A stretch of 8,957 nt of DNA from Phenylobacterium sp. (lineage in GTDB: Bacteria > Pseudomonadota > Alphaproteobacteria > Caulobacterales > Caulobacteraceae). Numbering within the stretch: position 1 is the first letter of the stretch; each line of letters starts with the position of its first letter. The stretch lies in the NCBI GenBank assembly GCA_028291285.1, contig JAQGIJ010000541.1:1-8957 (forward strand), read 5' to 3'. Positions 1 to 5,627 of this stretch are shown piece after piece. The notes below the pieces were generated by a model that saw only the letters and a program-made list of their open reading frames with translations, was not told the origin of the DNA and searched no databases. Position numbers and translations under genes: made by a program.

Positions 1-96
1 GACACCGCCGGGGTGCATCTTTGGCTAGGCGAGCGGCTGGCGGAACAAGCCGTTCGAGCGGGGCTGTTTGACTGGCTGATCGAGAAAGCCAGATGA
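1..96 (+). CDS. C-terminal end of an unidentified protein (5' truncated by window edge)
   Basis: Frame 1 is open from the first base to a TGA at 94-96 and gives 31 residues ending in LIEKAR. The peptide is mixed polar and hydrophobic and looks helical; I do not recognise a family. The main support is its stop, which overlaps the ATG of the next gene as ATGA (93-96). That arrangement recurs three more times downstream (ATGA or GTGA). Ninety-six open bases alone are weak evidence, so this is a tentative call. Confidence 0.4.
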   Translation, partial: DTAGVHLWLGERLAEQAVRAGLFDWLIEKAR

Positions 97-317
97 GCGA
101 CGATGACGCCGGCGATGAGATCGCGCAGGCGCTGGAGATCCTCTCTGTCACTATCGGCGGCCTCTTCCTCGACCACGCCGACTTGGCGACCTCGCCGCCG
201 CAAGGGGACGGCGGCTATGCCGAACTCGCCGAGACGCTCAGGCTAGCCGGGGCTGATATCGTCTCACTGGCGCAAGCCATGGCTGTGATGGCGCGGCGAT
301 TTTCAGGAAAAGCTTGA
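93..317 (+). CDS. Small hypothetical protein, 74 aa
   Basis: This 74-residue protein has an acidic N-terminus (MSDDDAGDE) and a mostly hydrophobic, helix-prone body, with a short polar stretch (TSPPQGDGG) separating two likely helices and a basic tail (ARRFSGKA). I recognise no domain, signal peptide or clear membrane segment, and cannot assign a function. The ATG overlaps the stop of the preceding frame as ATGA, which suggests translational coupling and membership of the same accessory operon. The gene ends about 100 bases before the methyltransferase start. It could be a small regulatory or phage-type accessory protein, but that is inference from context only. Confidence 0.5.
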   Translation: MSDDDAGDEIAQALEILSVTIGGLFLDHADLATSPPQGDGGYAELAETLRLAGADIVSLAQAMAVMARRFSGKA

Positions 318-385
318 GGCTCGACCGTCGTTAAGGCGTCGCTTACGAACTACGGCGCAAGAGTAAGGCATCTCGACCGAGACAG

Positions 386-411
386 GTCCCCACCCAAGCA
401 ACAAGGGGGAC
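386..411 (+). promoter_or_regulatory. Hairpin that can mask the ribosome binding site of the methyltransferase gene
   Basis: GTCCCC at 386-391 is the exact reverse complement of GGGGAC at 406-411, with a 14-base loop. The right arm contains most of the purine-rich Shine-Dalgarno AAGGGGGA (403-410), which lies five bases before the TTG start at 416. Folding would hide the ribosome site. A second small hairpin, TCTC-GACC-GAGA at 371-382, lies just upstream. A 6-bp GC-rich arm can arise by chance, so this is a plausible rather than proven control element. Confidence 0.4.
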
Positions 412-415
412 AGTC

Positions 416-1723
416 TTGTCTCATCCATTCGGTCGAGAGCAGCTCGAGCAGTTGCAAATCACGCTGCGGGATCCGGCGGCGCTGGTCCCAGACAAGCGGA
501 ATGCCCGGAACCACTCGAAAAAGCAGGTCGCCCAGATCGCGGCCAGCATAACGGCCACAACGTTCGCGAACCCCATCCTCATCGACGAGGCGCTCACGAT
601 CATCGCCGGCCACGGCCGGTTGCTCGCAGCCAAACTGCTGGGAATGACTCTCGTCCCGACGATCCAGCTCGCGGGTCTGAGCGAGGGTCAGAAAGCCGCG
701 CTGCGAGTCGCAGACAACAAGCTGGCCCTCAATTCGTCCTGGGACCCTGACCTTCTGCGCCTCGAACTCGAGGCGATCGAGGTCGGCGGCATAGACCTGG
801 AGATCTCTGGCTTCTCGGTGGGGGAGGTCGATGTTCTGCGCGTCAATGGTGATCCCGATGACGACATGATCCCTACGCCGCCAACGGTCGCGGTCACCCG
901 GCCAGGCGACATCTGGCAGCTCGGGCCCCACCGCGTGGCCTGCATGGATGTCCGTGACGGGGACCTGCTCCAGGCGCTGATGGACGGCGCCATCGCACGG
1001 GCCGCATTCCTAGACCCGCCATTTAACGTGAAAATCGACGGCCACGCCGGCGGAAAGGGCAAGATCAAGCACCGCGAATTCGCCTTCGCATCCGGCGAGA
1101 TGAGCCCAGCAGAGTTCGTGACCTTCCTGCGCGAGACGCTTGGCGCCTGCGCTGCCGTCTCGGCATCTGGAGCGGTCCACTTCGTCTGCATGGACCACGC
1201 CCACGCGGGCGAGCTGATCACGGCCGGCGAGGGCGTTTACAGCAAGCGCCTCAACATCTGCGTGTGGGTCAAATCCAACGCAGGGATGGGGAGCCTCTAC
1301 CGGTCCCAGCAGGAGCTGATCTTCGTCTATCGCGTGGGCGGCGAACCCCACCGCAACAATGTAGAGCTCGGCAAGCACGGCCGCAACCGCACCAACGTCT
1401 GGCAGTACGCGTCGGTCAATACGTTCGGTGCTCGCGCCGCTGATCTGGAGCTGCATCCCACCGTCAAGCCCGTGGCCATGGTGGCTGACGCGATCAGGGA
1501 CGTCACCAAGCCTGGCGAGGTTGTGCTGGACACCTTCTTGGGCTCCGGCACAAGCCTCATCGCCGCTGAGCGTACCGGTCGCGTCTTCCGCGGCCTCGAT
1601 ATCGATCCGGCCTATGTCGATCTCGCCATTGCCCGCTGGCGCGACCTGACCGGCGTCGAACCCCGTCTGGCCACAACCGGTCAGACATTCACCGCGATTC
1701 AGCAGGAGAGGCGCGGGCAATGA
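416..1723 (+). CDS. ParB-like domain fused to a class beta site-specific DNA methyltransferase
   Basis: A 435-residue fusion. Residues about 15-100 resemble the ParB/Srx nuclease-like domain, with N-A-R-N-H near 29-33, the GHGR box at 65-68 and the following AAKLLG..LVPTI. Residues about 165-420 are an amino-methyltransferase: catalytic motif IV DPPFN at 200-204, HPTVKP at 347-352, and AdoMet-binding motif I as DTFLGSGTS at 372-380. Motif IV precedes motif I, the beta-class order. DPPF with Asn suggests N6-adenine (less likely N4-cytosine) methylation; the target site is unknown. The start is TTG, chosen for a strong AAGGGGGA five bases upstream and no better in-frame ATG before the conserved part. 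No restriction endonuclease is adjacent, so it is probably an orphan methylase, as is common on phages and islands. The gene ends in an ATGA overlap with the DUF5681 gene. Confidence 0.93.
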   Translation: MSHPFGREQLEQLQITLRDPAALVPDKRNARNHSKKQVAQIAASITATTFANPILIDEALTIIAGHGRLLAAKLLGMTLVPTIQLAGLSEGQKAALRVADNKLALNSSWDPDLLRLELEAIEVGGIDLEISGFSVGEVDVLRVNGDPDDDMIPTPPTVAVTRPGDIWQLGPHRVACMDVRDGDLLQALMDGAIARAAFLDPPFNVKIDGHAGGKGKIKHREFAFASGEMSPAEFVTFLRETLGACAAVSASGAVHFVCMDHAHAGELITAGEGVYSKRLNICVWVKSNAGMGSLYRSQQELIFVYRVGGEPHRNNVELGKHGRNRTNVWQYASVNTFGARAADLELHPTVKPVAMVADAIRDVTKPGEVVLDTFLGSGTSLIAAERTGRVFRGLDIDPAYVDLAIARWRDLTGVEPRLATTGQTFTAIQQERRGQ

Positions 1724-2241
1724 GTGCGATGAAAAAACCGAAGAGGACTCCAACCGGCGACTATGAGGTGGGCTACGGCAAGACGCCGTTGCACAGTCGG
1801 TTCAAGCCCGGGCAGGGCGGCTGGCCTAAGGGCAAGAAGCGGCGCCGCAGTGCGCCGCTCAGCGAGCTGGAAGCGGTGTTCGGTCGCAAGTCGACCATCA
1901 CCGTGGACGGCAAGAAGATATCGGTGACGGCAGGCCAAGCGATGCTGTTCCTGCTCCAGCAGAAGGCGATGGGCGGCGACCTGAAGTCCATTGAGGCCTA
2001 TCTCAAGTACGAGGATCGCTACCTGGCGGCCAGGCGTGAGCTGCTGGGGGAAGATGCCGATCCGGCCATAATCGAGCAGAAGCGGCAGCTCTCCGCCAAG
2101 CTCGTCAGCCTCCTCGAACGGGAGGCGGGGTCGATGAAGAAGGAGCGGATCAGATACGTCGAAGGCAAACCTCAAGCCGCGGATCGCCGCGAGAATGACG
2201 ACGGCGGCGAGCCGCTTGTCGCCGCCCAAGGAAGATCCTGA
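1720..2241 (+). CDS. DUF5681 domain protein
   Basis: This 173-residue protein shows the DUF5681 signature near residues 10-38: GDYEVGYGKTP, then SRFKPGQGGWPKGKKRRR. After this basic patch come a predicted beta-rich stretch (STITVDGKKISVTAGQAMLF) and a helical part with many charged residues (EAYLKYEDRYLAARRELLGED). The highly basic N-terminal third fits nucleic-acid binding. The family has no settled function; it is often seen beside phage-type methyltransferases and packaging genes, which has led to the inference that it may act like a small terminase or DNA-binding accessory. The ATG at 1720 overlaps the methyltransferase TGA, and AGGAGAG at 1704-1710 supports initiation. The two products are therefore probably co-translated. 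The last 30 residues are low-complexity and polar. Confidence 0.88.
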   Translation: MSAMKKPKRTPTGDYEVGYGKTPLHSRFKPGQGGWPKGKKRRRSAPLSELEAVFGRKSTITVDGKKISVTAGQAMLFLLQQKAMGGDLKSIEAYLKYEDRYLAARRELLGEDADPAIIEQKRQLSAKLVSLLEREAGSMKKERIRYVEGKPQAADRRENDDGGEPLVAAQGRS

Positions 2242-2279
2242 AGGCGCGGCTTCGGACTGGACTTCGGCGCTGAAGAGAG

Positions 2280-2367
2280 CGTCAGTCGGTCGTCCTCGCC
2301 CGGCCAGTCCGGGCTCGCGGCGGTAGCGGCAACAACGGGTTCGCCGCTACCGCCAAGAGGACTGACG
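2280..2367 (+). promoter_or_regulatory. Candidate structured leader (three-way junction) covering the DUF3489 ribosome binding site
   Basis: The 126-base gap between the DUF5681 and DUF3489 genes contains three nested inverted repeats. P1 is CGTCAGTC (2280-2287) with GACTGACG (2360-2367). P2 is GCCCGG (2298-2303) with CCGGGC (2309-2314). P3 is a perfect 12-bp arm GGCGGTAGCGGC (2319-2330) with GCCGCTACCGCC (2343-2354). CCTC (2294-2297) can also pair with GAGG (2357-2360), extending P1 and covering the Shine-Dalgarno AAGAGG (2355-2360). In that fold P1, P2 and P3 form a compact junction with 0, 4 and 2 unpaired bases, and the ATG (2368) follows immediately. There is no T-run after P3, so it is not an intrinsic terminator. 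A DNA-level operator is the alternative. The pairing is seen directly; the function is inferred. Confidence 0.5.
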
Positions 2368-2667
2368 ATGTCAACTACCCCCTCAACCACTACCCCCCGC
2401 CGCCCTCGCACGCGCGCTCAGACCGCGGCGCCCACGCCAGCCCCCATCATTCACAACCCGAAGGGCAAGCTCGGCGCCCTGGTCGGCCCGATGCGCCGGC
2501 CGCAGGGCACCACGCTCGTCGAGATGATGGCAGCCAGCGGCTGGCAGGCCCACTCGGTGCGTGGCGCGATCGCCGGGACAGTGAAGAAGAAGCTGGGGCT
2601 CACCGTCGAAACCGAAAAACCAGGAGGCGAGCGCGTCTACCGCATCGTGACGCCGGCGCAGCCGTGA
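2368..2667 (+). CDS. DUF3489 domain protein
   Basis: A 99-residue protein. Residues 1-30 are a Thr/Pro/Arg-rich flexible tail. Residues about 32-95 match the DUF3489 pattern: KGKLGALVGPMRRPQGTTL, then MMAASGWQAHSVRGAIAG, a basic KKKLGL and a final GGERVYRI. The alternation of a helix, the SGWQ.HSVRG helix and a terminal strand looks like a small winged-helix DNA-binding fold, but this is my reading of the pattern, not a demonstrated structure. The start has AAGAGG seven bases upstream, inside the proposed structured leader. The stop overlaps the GTG of the next gene (GTGA, 2664-2667). The DUF3489, DUF2924 and recombinase order is one I recall as recurrent in Alphaproteobacteria, suggesting that the small proteins assist or regulate the recombinase. 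Confidence 0.9.
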   Translation: MSTTPSTTTPRRPRTRAQTAAPTPAPIIHNPKGKLGALVGPMRRPQGTTLVEMMAASGWQAHSVRGAIAGTVKKKLGLTVETEKPGGERVYRIVTPAQP

Positions 2668-3095
2668 CTGAGGTTCAGCCGCTGGTCGAGCTGAACGGGC
2701 TTTCGCTCGTCCAGCTTCGGCAGGTTTGGGTCGTGAGCTTTGGCGATGAGCCGCCCCGGCTCCGCACGCGCGAGCTGATGGCCCTGGCGCTAGCCTACCG
2801 GGTTCAGGTGGAGGCTGAGGGCGATCTCTCTGGTCGCGCCAAGCGCAGGCTGGCCGAGCTCGGACGCCGCTTCACGGCCGACCGCAACTTCACGCCGGCG
2901 CCGGGCCCGGTGCTGAAGCCGGGCTCCTCGATCATCAAGGCTTGGCGCGGCGTGCGCCACGAAGTGCGCGTAATGGAGGAGGGCTTCAGCTACCAGGGTG
3001 AGCGCTTTGGTTCGTTGACCGAGGTCGCCCAGCGGATCACCGGGACCAAATGGAATGGCCCGGTGTTCTTTGGTCTGAAGGCGCGTGTCCGATGA
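2664..3095 (+). CDS. DUF2924 domain protein
   Basis: A 143-residue basic protein matching DUF2924 along most of its length: an N-terminal helix L..LNGLSLVQLRQVW, then F.DEPPRLRTRELMALALAYRVQ, a basic AKRRLAELGRRF segment, and the C-terminal signature WRGVRHEVRVMEEGFSYQG followed by GSLTEVAQRITGTKWNGP.FFGL. The C-terminal half resembles a small beta module followed by a helix, as seen in proteins that bind or mimic nucleic acid; the family function is not established. The start is GTG and overlaps the previous stop, and no good Shine-Dalgarno lies at normal distance (AGGAGG at 2621-2626 is too far). Expression therefore probably depends on translation of DUF3489. Its own stop overlaps the recombinase ATG (ATGA, 3092-3095). 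Confidence 0.9.
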   Translation: MTEVQPLVELNGLSLVQLRQVWVVSFGDEPPRLRTRELMALALAYRVQVEAEGDLSGRAKRRLAELGRRFTADRNFTPAPGPVLKPGSSIIKAWRGVRHEVRVMEEGFSYQGERFGSLTEVAQRITGTKWNGPVFFGLKARVR

Positions 3096-4675
3096 GCGTA
3101 CGGTTGCGCTGCGCCATCTATACCCGGAAGTCCTCTGAGGAAGGCCTGGACCAGAACTTCAACAGCCTCCACGCCCAGCGGGAGGCCTGCGAGGCCTACG
3201 TCCTCTCCCAGGCCGGTGAGGGCTGGGTGGCGATCAAGGCCATCTATGACGATGGCGGCTACTCCGGCGGCAACATGGATCGCCCGGCCCTGAAGCAGTT
3301 GCTGGCCGACATCGCCCGGGGGCTGGTCGACATCGTGGTGGTATATAAGGTCGACCGCCTGACGCGGGCGCTCACCGACTTCGCCCGCATCGTCGAATCC
3401 TTCGACGCCAAGGGCGTCTCGTTCGTGTCCATCACCCAGGCTTTCAACACCACCTCCAGCATGGGGCGGCTGACGCTGAACGTGCTGCTGTCGTTCGCCC
3501 AGTTCGAACGCGAGGTCACCGGCGAGCGGATCCGCGACAAGGTCGCCGCCTCCAAGGCCAAGGGGCTGCGTATGGGTGGCCGCCCTCCGCTGGGCTACGA
3601 CATCGCCGATGGCCGGCTAGCGGTGAACGTGGCCGAGGCCGGGCGGGTGAGGGCGATCTTCCAGCGCTACCTGGAGCTGGGTTCGGTCCACGCGCTGGTC
3701 CACGAAGGCGTCGACGGCAAGCGCTGGGCCAACAAGGCCGGCGCAACCGTGGGCGGCGGGCTCATGAGCCGCGGGGCGGTCCACTACCTGCTGCGCAATC
3801 CCGTCTACCGGGGCGTCACCTGCCATAAGCAGAACCGCTACGAGGACACCCATCCCGCCATCGTGCCCGAGGAGCTCTGGGCGGCGGTGCAGGCGAGGCT
3901 TGATGCTACCCGCGCCGCTAACCAGCCGCGCTCCAGGCTGGTGGGGGAGGGCGCCAGGTTGCAGGGCAAGGTGTTCGACGATCGTGGCAACCCAATGGTC
4001 ATCGTCCACACCAATCGCCGGGCCAAGCGGTACCGCTACTACCTCTCCAAGGCGAAGCTGCTGCGTCGTGGTGAGAGCGGCAGCTTAAGCCGCATCTCGG
4101 CCGGAATGCTGGAGCAGTTCCTGCAGCACCATCTGAGGCCTTGGATCTCGGCAGGCTGGTGCGGGGAGGCCGGCGAGGCCGCGATCCTGACCGCGGTCCA
4201 GCGCACCATCCTGAGCGAGGATCGGATCGAGGTGCGGCTGGCGACCGACGCGCTCTCGTCCGCTGGAGCAGCGGCGGCCAAGCCCGAGCCAACCGAGGAA
4301 GGGGTTGCGACCGTGAGGCTGGCGTTTGAGATGCGCCGCCGTCAGGGCGCGGTGATCCTCCATGCGCCGGGCGCAGCGCCAGAGGCGCCGACCAAGATCG
4401 ATCGCGCCCTGGTCCGAGCCGTCGTGCTGGCGCGAAGTTGGATGCAGGCACTCGCCTCCGGCGAGGTTGGCTCCATCACCGCGCTCGCGGAGCGGGAAGG
4501 GCTTTGTAGCCACTATACCTCCCGGCTCCTGCCGCTGGCATTCCTCGCTCCTGACTTGGTGGAGCTTGTGCTCGCGGGACGACAGCCGCGCGCGCTCACG
4601 CTGCAGGGTCTGACCTCCAAGACCTTGCCCGCCGATTGGAAAGCCCAGCGGCGAGCGTTCGCAGCGTTTGGCTGA
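3092..4675 (+). CDS. Large serine recombinase (resolvase/invertase family)
   Basis: A 527-residue site-specific recombinase. Residues 6-160 are the resolvase catalytic domain: YTRKS at 10-14 supplies the nucleophile Ser14 and Arg12, VDRLTR at 87-92 supplies Arg89 and Arg92, and FAQFERE near 135-141 begins the E-helix. Residues about 168-270 are the Recombinase DNA-binding domain (GYDIADG to WAAVQARL). Residues 289-320 resemble the zinc-ribbon region (ending in RYRYYLSKAK) but have no cysteines. A helix-turn-helix-like stretch (SITALAEREGLCSHYTSRL) lies at 461-479. The length is normal for the family. The frame is open upstream to an ATG at 3050, but 3092 is preferred: it fits the family N-terminus, overlaps the DUF2924 stop, and has GAAGG at 3077-3081. 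It probably moves the surrounding element by integration/excision; invertase activity is possible. Confidence 0.95.
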   Translation: MSVRLRCAIYTRKSSEEGLDQNFNSLHAQREACEAYVLSQAGEGWVAIKAIYDDGGYSGGNMDRPALKQLLADIARGLVDIVVVYKVDRLTRALTDFARIVESFDAKGVSFVSITQAFNTTSSMGRLTLNVLLSFAQFEREVTGERIRDKVAASKAKGLRMGGRPPLGYDIADGRLAVNVAEAGRVRAIFQRYLELGSVHALVHEGVDGKRWANKAGATVGGGLMSRGAVHYLLRNPVYRGVTCHKQNRYEDTHPAIVPEELWAAVQARLDATRAANQPRSRLVGEGARLQGKVFDDRGNPMVIVHTNRRAKRYRYYLSKAKLLRRGESGSLSRISAGMLEQFLQHHLRPWISAGWCGEAGEAAILTAVQRTILSEDRIEVRLATDALSSAGAAAAKPEPTEEGVATVRLAFEMRRRQGAVILHAPGAAPEAPTKIDRALVRAVVLARSWMQALASGEVGSITALAEREGLCSHYTSRLLPLAFLAPDLVELVLAGRQPRALTLQGLTSKTLPADWKAQRRAFAAFG

Positions 4676-4857
4676 AATTCCCTATTCGCTTCCCAATCGG
4701 GCGCGAAAAATTCCCTATTGGCATCGCGGGATTTCCCCGACTTAGGTGGGTTGACGATTTGAATTGCATCCTGTTTTTGCGCGGCCAACGGCCGCTCAAC
4801 GGGGTGGTGGCGACGCAATTCCCGTTGCAATTCCCTATTGATGGGAATTCGGGCGCG
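4676..4857 (+). repeat. AATTCCCTATT repeat cluster after the recombinase, candidate recombination or binding sites
   Basis: Exact copies of AATTCCCTATT lie at 4676-4686, 4709-4719 and 4829-4839, the first starting right after the recombinase stop. The first and third belong to longer units: each is followed after 9-10 bases by TCGGGCGCG (4697-4705 and 4849-4857), giving about 30-bp direct repeats. Their centres differ: copy one has TTCCCA (4690-4695), copy three has its reverse complement TGGGAA (4842-4847). In copy three AATTCCC (4829-4835) and GGGAATT (4843-4849) form a 7-bp hairpin. The stretch is clearly less GC-rich than its flanks. Position and symmetry suggest attachment-site or recombinase-binding DNA at the element end; this is inference. 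Confidence 0.6.
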
Positions 4858-4891
4858 GCGGCGCGGAAACCTACACTCTTGGCCAACGGCC
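4783..4891 (+). repeat. Pair of GGCCAACGGCC direct repeats in the gap before tRNA-Pro
   Basis: GGCCAACGGCC occurs exactly at 4783-4793 and 4881-4891. Each is itself a small inverted repeat (GGCC, 3-base centre, GGCC). They overlap and follow the AATTCCCTATT cluster in the 361-base non-coding gap between the recombinase stop and tRNA-Pro. Apart from these repeats and the terminator next to the tRNA, I see no gene or convincing promoter in 4858-5005. Confidence 0.4.
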
Positions 4892-5005
4892 AGAGAGCCG
4901 GGCGGCAAAAGGTCTGGCAATGCGGGAATCCGGGCCGGCGGAGAGCCGACGATGCGCCCGCATGTGTGGCTAACCGACGGGAACGTCGCGGGTTTTGCGC
5001 AGGGG

Positions 5006-5029
5006 AAAAGTCAGCCCGGTTTAGCCGGG
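5006..5029 (-). terminator. Possible weak intrinsic terminator of tRNA-Pro
   Basis: Read on the - strand just after the encoded CCA, CCCGG-CTAAA-CCGGG (5015-5029) forms a 5-bp GC hairpin, followed after CTGAC by four T (complement of 5006-5009). Position is right for ending the tRNA-Pro transcript, but the T-run is short and offset, so termination may be inefficient or the hairpin may only mark the 3' trailer. Confidence 0.4.
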
Positions 5030-5036
5030 GAAAGAA

Positions 5037-5113
5037 TGGTCGGAGTGGCAGGATTCGAACCTGCGACCCCCGCGTCCCGAACGCGGTGCTCTACCAGACT
5101 GAGCCACACTCCG
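5037..5113 (-). tRNA. tRNA-Pro (anticodon CGG)
   Basis: On the - strand the sequence folds as a full cloverleaf. The acceptor stem is CGGAGTG (from 5113) with CACTCCG (complement of 5041-5047), the D arm is GCTCAGTCTGGTAGAGC, the anticodon arm is CCGCG-TTCGGGA-CGCGG with anticodon CGG reading CCG codons, and the T arm is GCAGG-TTCGAAT-CCTGC. The discriminator is A (5040) and CCA is encoded (5037-5039). Its 3' end faces the recombinase gene, the usual polarity for an island inserted at or beside a tRNA gene. The opposite strand gives typical false ORFs and should not be annotated as protein. Confidence 0.97.
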
Positions 5114-5127
5114 ACTTGGGAGCGGGC

Positions 5128-5156
5128 CTTATAGGGGAGCATCTTCGGGGCCGCAA
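5128..5156 (-). promoter_or_regulatory. Promoter of tRNA-Pro
   Basis: On the - strand TTGCGG (complement of 5151-5156) and TATAAG (complement of 5128-5133) are separated by 17 bases, a standard sigma-70-type layout. The -10 ends 14 bases before the mature tRNA 5' end, leaving a short leader for RNase P to remove. Confidence 0.55.
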
Positions 5157-5172
5157 GAAGCCCATCGGGGCG

Positions 5173-5200
5173 TTGCATCCCGAAAGCCTTCGCGCTATCT
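5173..5200 (+). promoter_or_regulatory. Weak candidate promoter of tRNA-Gln
   Basis: TTGCAT (5173-5178) and CTATCT (5195-5200) are 16 bases apart, which would start transcription about 35 bases before the tRNA. The hexamers match only partly and the following 40 bases are GC-rich with self-complementary runs (GGGGGGCAGCCCC). It is the best match I find between the divergent tRNAs, but remains uncertain. Confidence 0.3.
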
Positions 5201-5241
5201 CGCAGCCCTCGCGGGGGGCAGCCCCTCTGAGCCGTTCCTGC

Positions 5242-5315
5242 TGGGGAATGGTGTAATGGTAACACAGCGGTTTTTGGTACCGTCGTTCTAGGTTCGAGTC
5301 CTAGTTCCCCAGCCA
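5242..5315 (+). tRNA. tRNA-Gln (anticodon TTG)
   Basis: A complete 74-nt cloverleaf. Acceptor stem TGGGGAA (5242-5248) pairs with TTCCCCA (5305-5311). The D arm is GTGTAATGGTAACAC, the anticodon arm is GCGGT-TTTTGGT-ACCGT with anticodon TTG reading CAA, and the T arm is CTAGG-TTCGAGT-CCTAG. The discriminator is G and CCA is encoded (5313-5315). It is divergent from tRNA-Pro, with 128 bases between them. A T5 run at 5331-5335 follows, with only a weak stem before it, so the terminator is unclear. Confidence 0.97.
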
Positions 5316-5627
5316 CGGAATTCAGTGACGTTTTTGCCTGTTCCACCCGCTGTGGATCGGCCCGGGCGGGCGGTGTTCGTGCGCCGGCTCCAGAGGCGCC
5401 GTGGCGGGTCGCCGCCGAAGTGCTCCAACGCGAACGCCGCGGCCGACACCTACGGCAGACTGAGCAACACCGGCGCCAGCTGACAGAGACGGACCTTCCA
5501 CGCCTGATCGCCCGCATCCGGCGGTGCGTGAAGGGGTTCGGCGCCCCGGGGAACCGGGCGTCGCGCGCCGTCCGGGCACACGCCGCGCCGTTCGGGCGTT
5601 GCGCCAGGGTGTGGAGCGGCGAAGGCG
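5316..5627 (+). other. Non-coding gap upstream of the PLP enzyme, with alternative hairpins and a 20-bp-spaced repeat
   Basis: No convincing gene lies in these 312 bases; the open frames lack family-like sequence. Near the downstream gene two hairpins compete. GGGG (5533-5536) can pair with CCCC (5544-5547), while CGCCC (5542-5546) can pair with GGGCG (5556-5560) and close on a GGAA loop (5550-5553). CGCGCCGT[C/T]CGGGC occurs at 5564-5577 and 5584-5597, spaced exactly 20 bases with one mismatch, as expected for a dimeric regulator binding one face of the helix. TCCAC-CCGCT-GTGGA (5342-5356) is another small hairpin. In such GC-rich DNA some of this is expected by chance. Confidence 0.35.

Noticed and set aside
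1010..1753. - strand open frames under the methyltransferase (also 350-931 and 688-1221)
   Set aside because: They are shadows of the methyltransferase coding frame and show no recognisable domain.
3050..3091. Upstream ATG adding 14 residues to the recombinase
   Set aside because: It lies inside DUF2924 coding sequence, adds residues foreign to the family, and the start at 3092 has the ATGA overlap and a ribosome site.
4636..5256. Forward open frames crossing the tRNA-Pro locus (also 4838-5134), with stretches such as GFEPATPASRT and RIRTCDPRVPN
   Set aside because: These are translations of the antisense strand of the tRNA gene, a well-known source of false protein annotations.
5316..5627. 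SAM-II or other riboswitch before the sulfur amino-acid enzyme
   Set aside because: I looked for the SAM-II pseudoknot core and for long conserved loops and did not find them; only generic GC hairpins are present.
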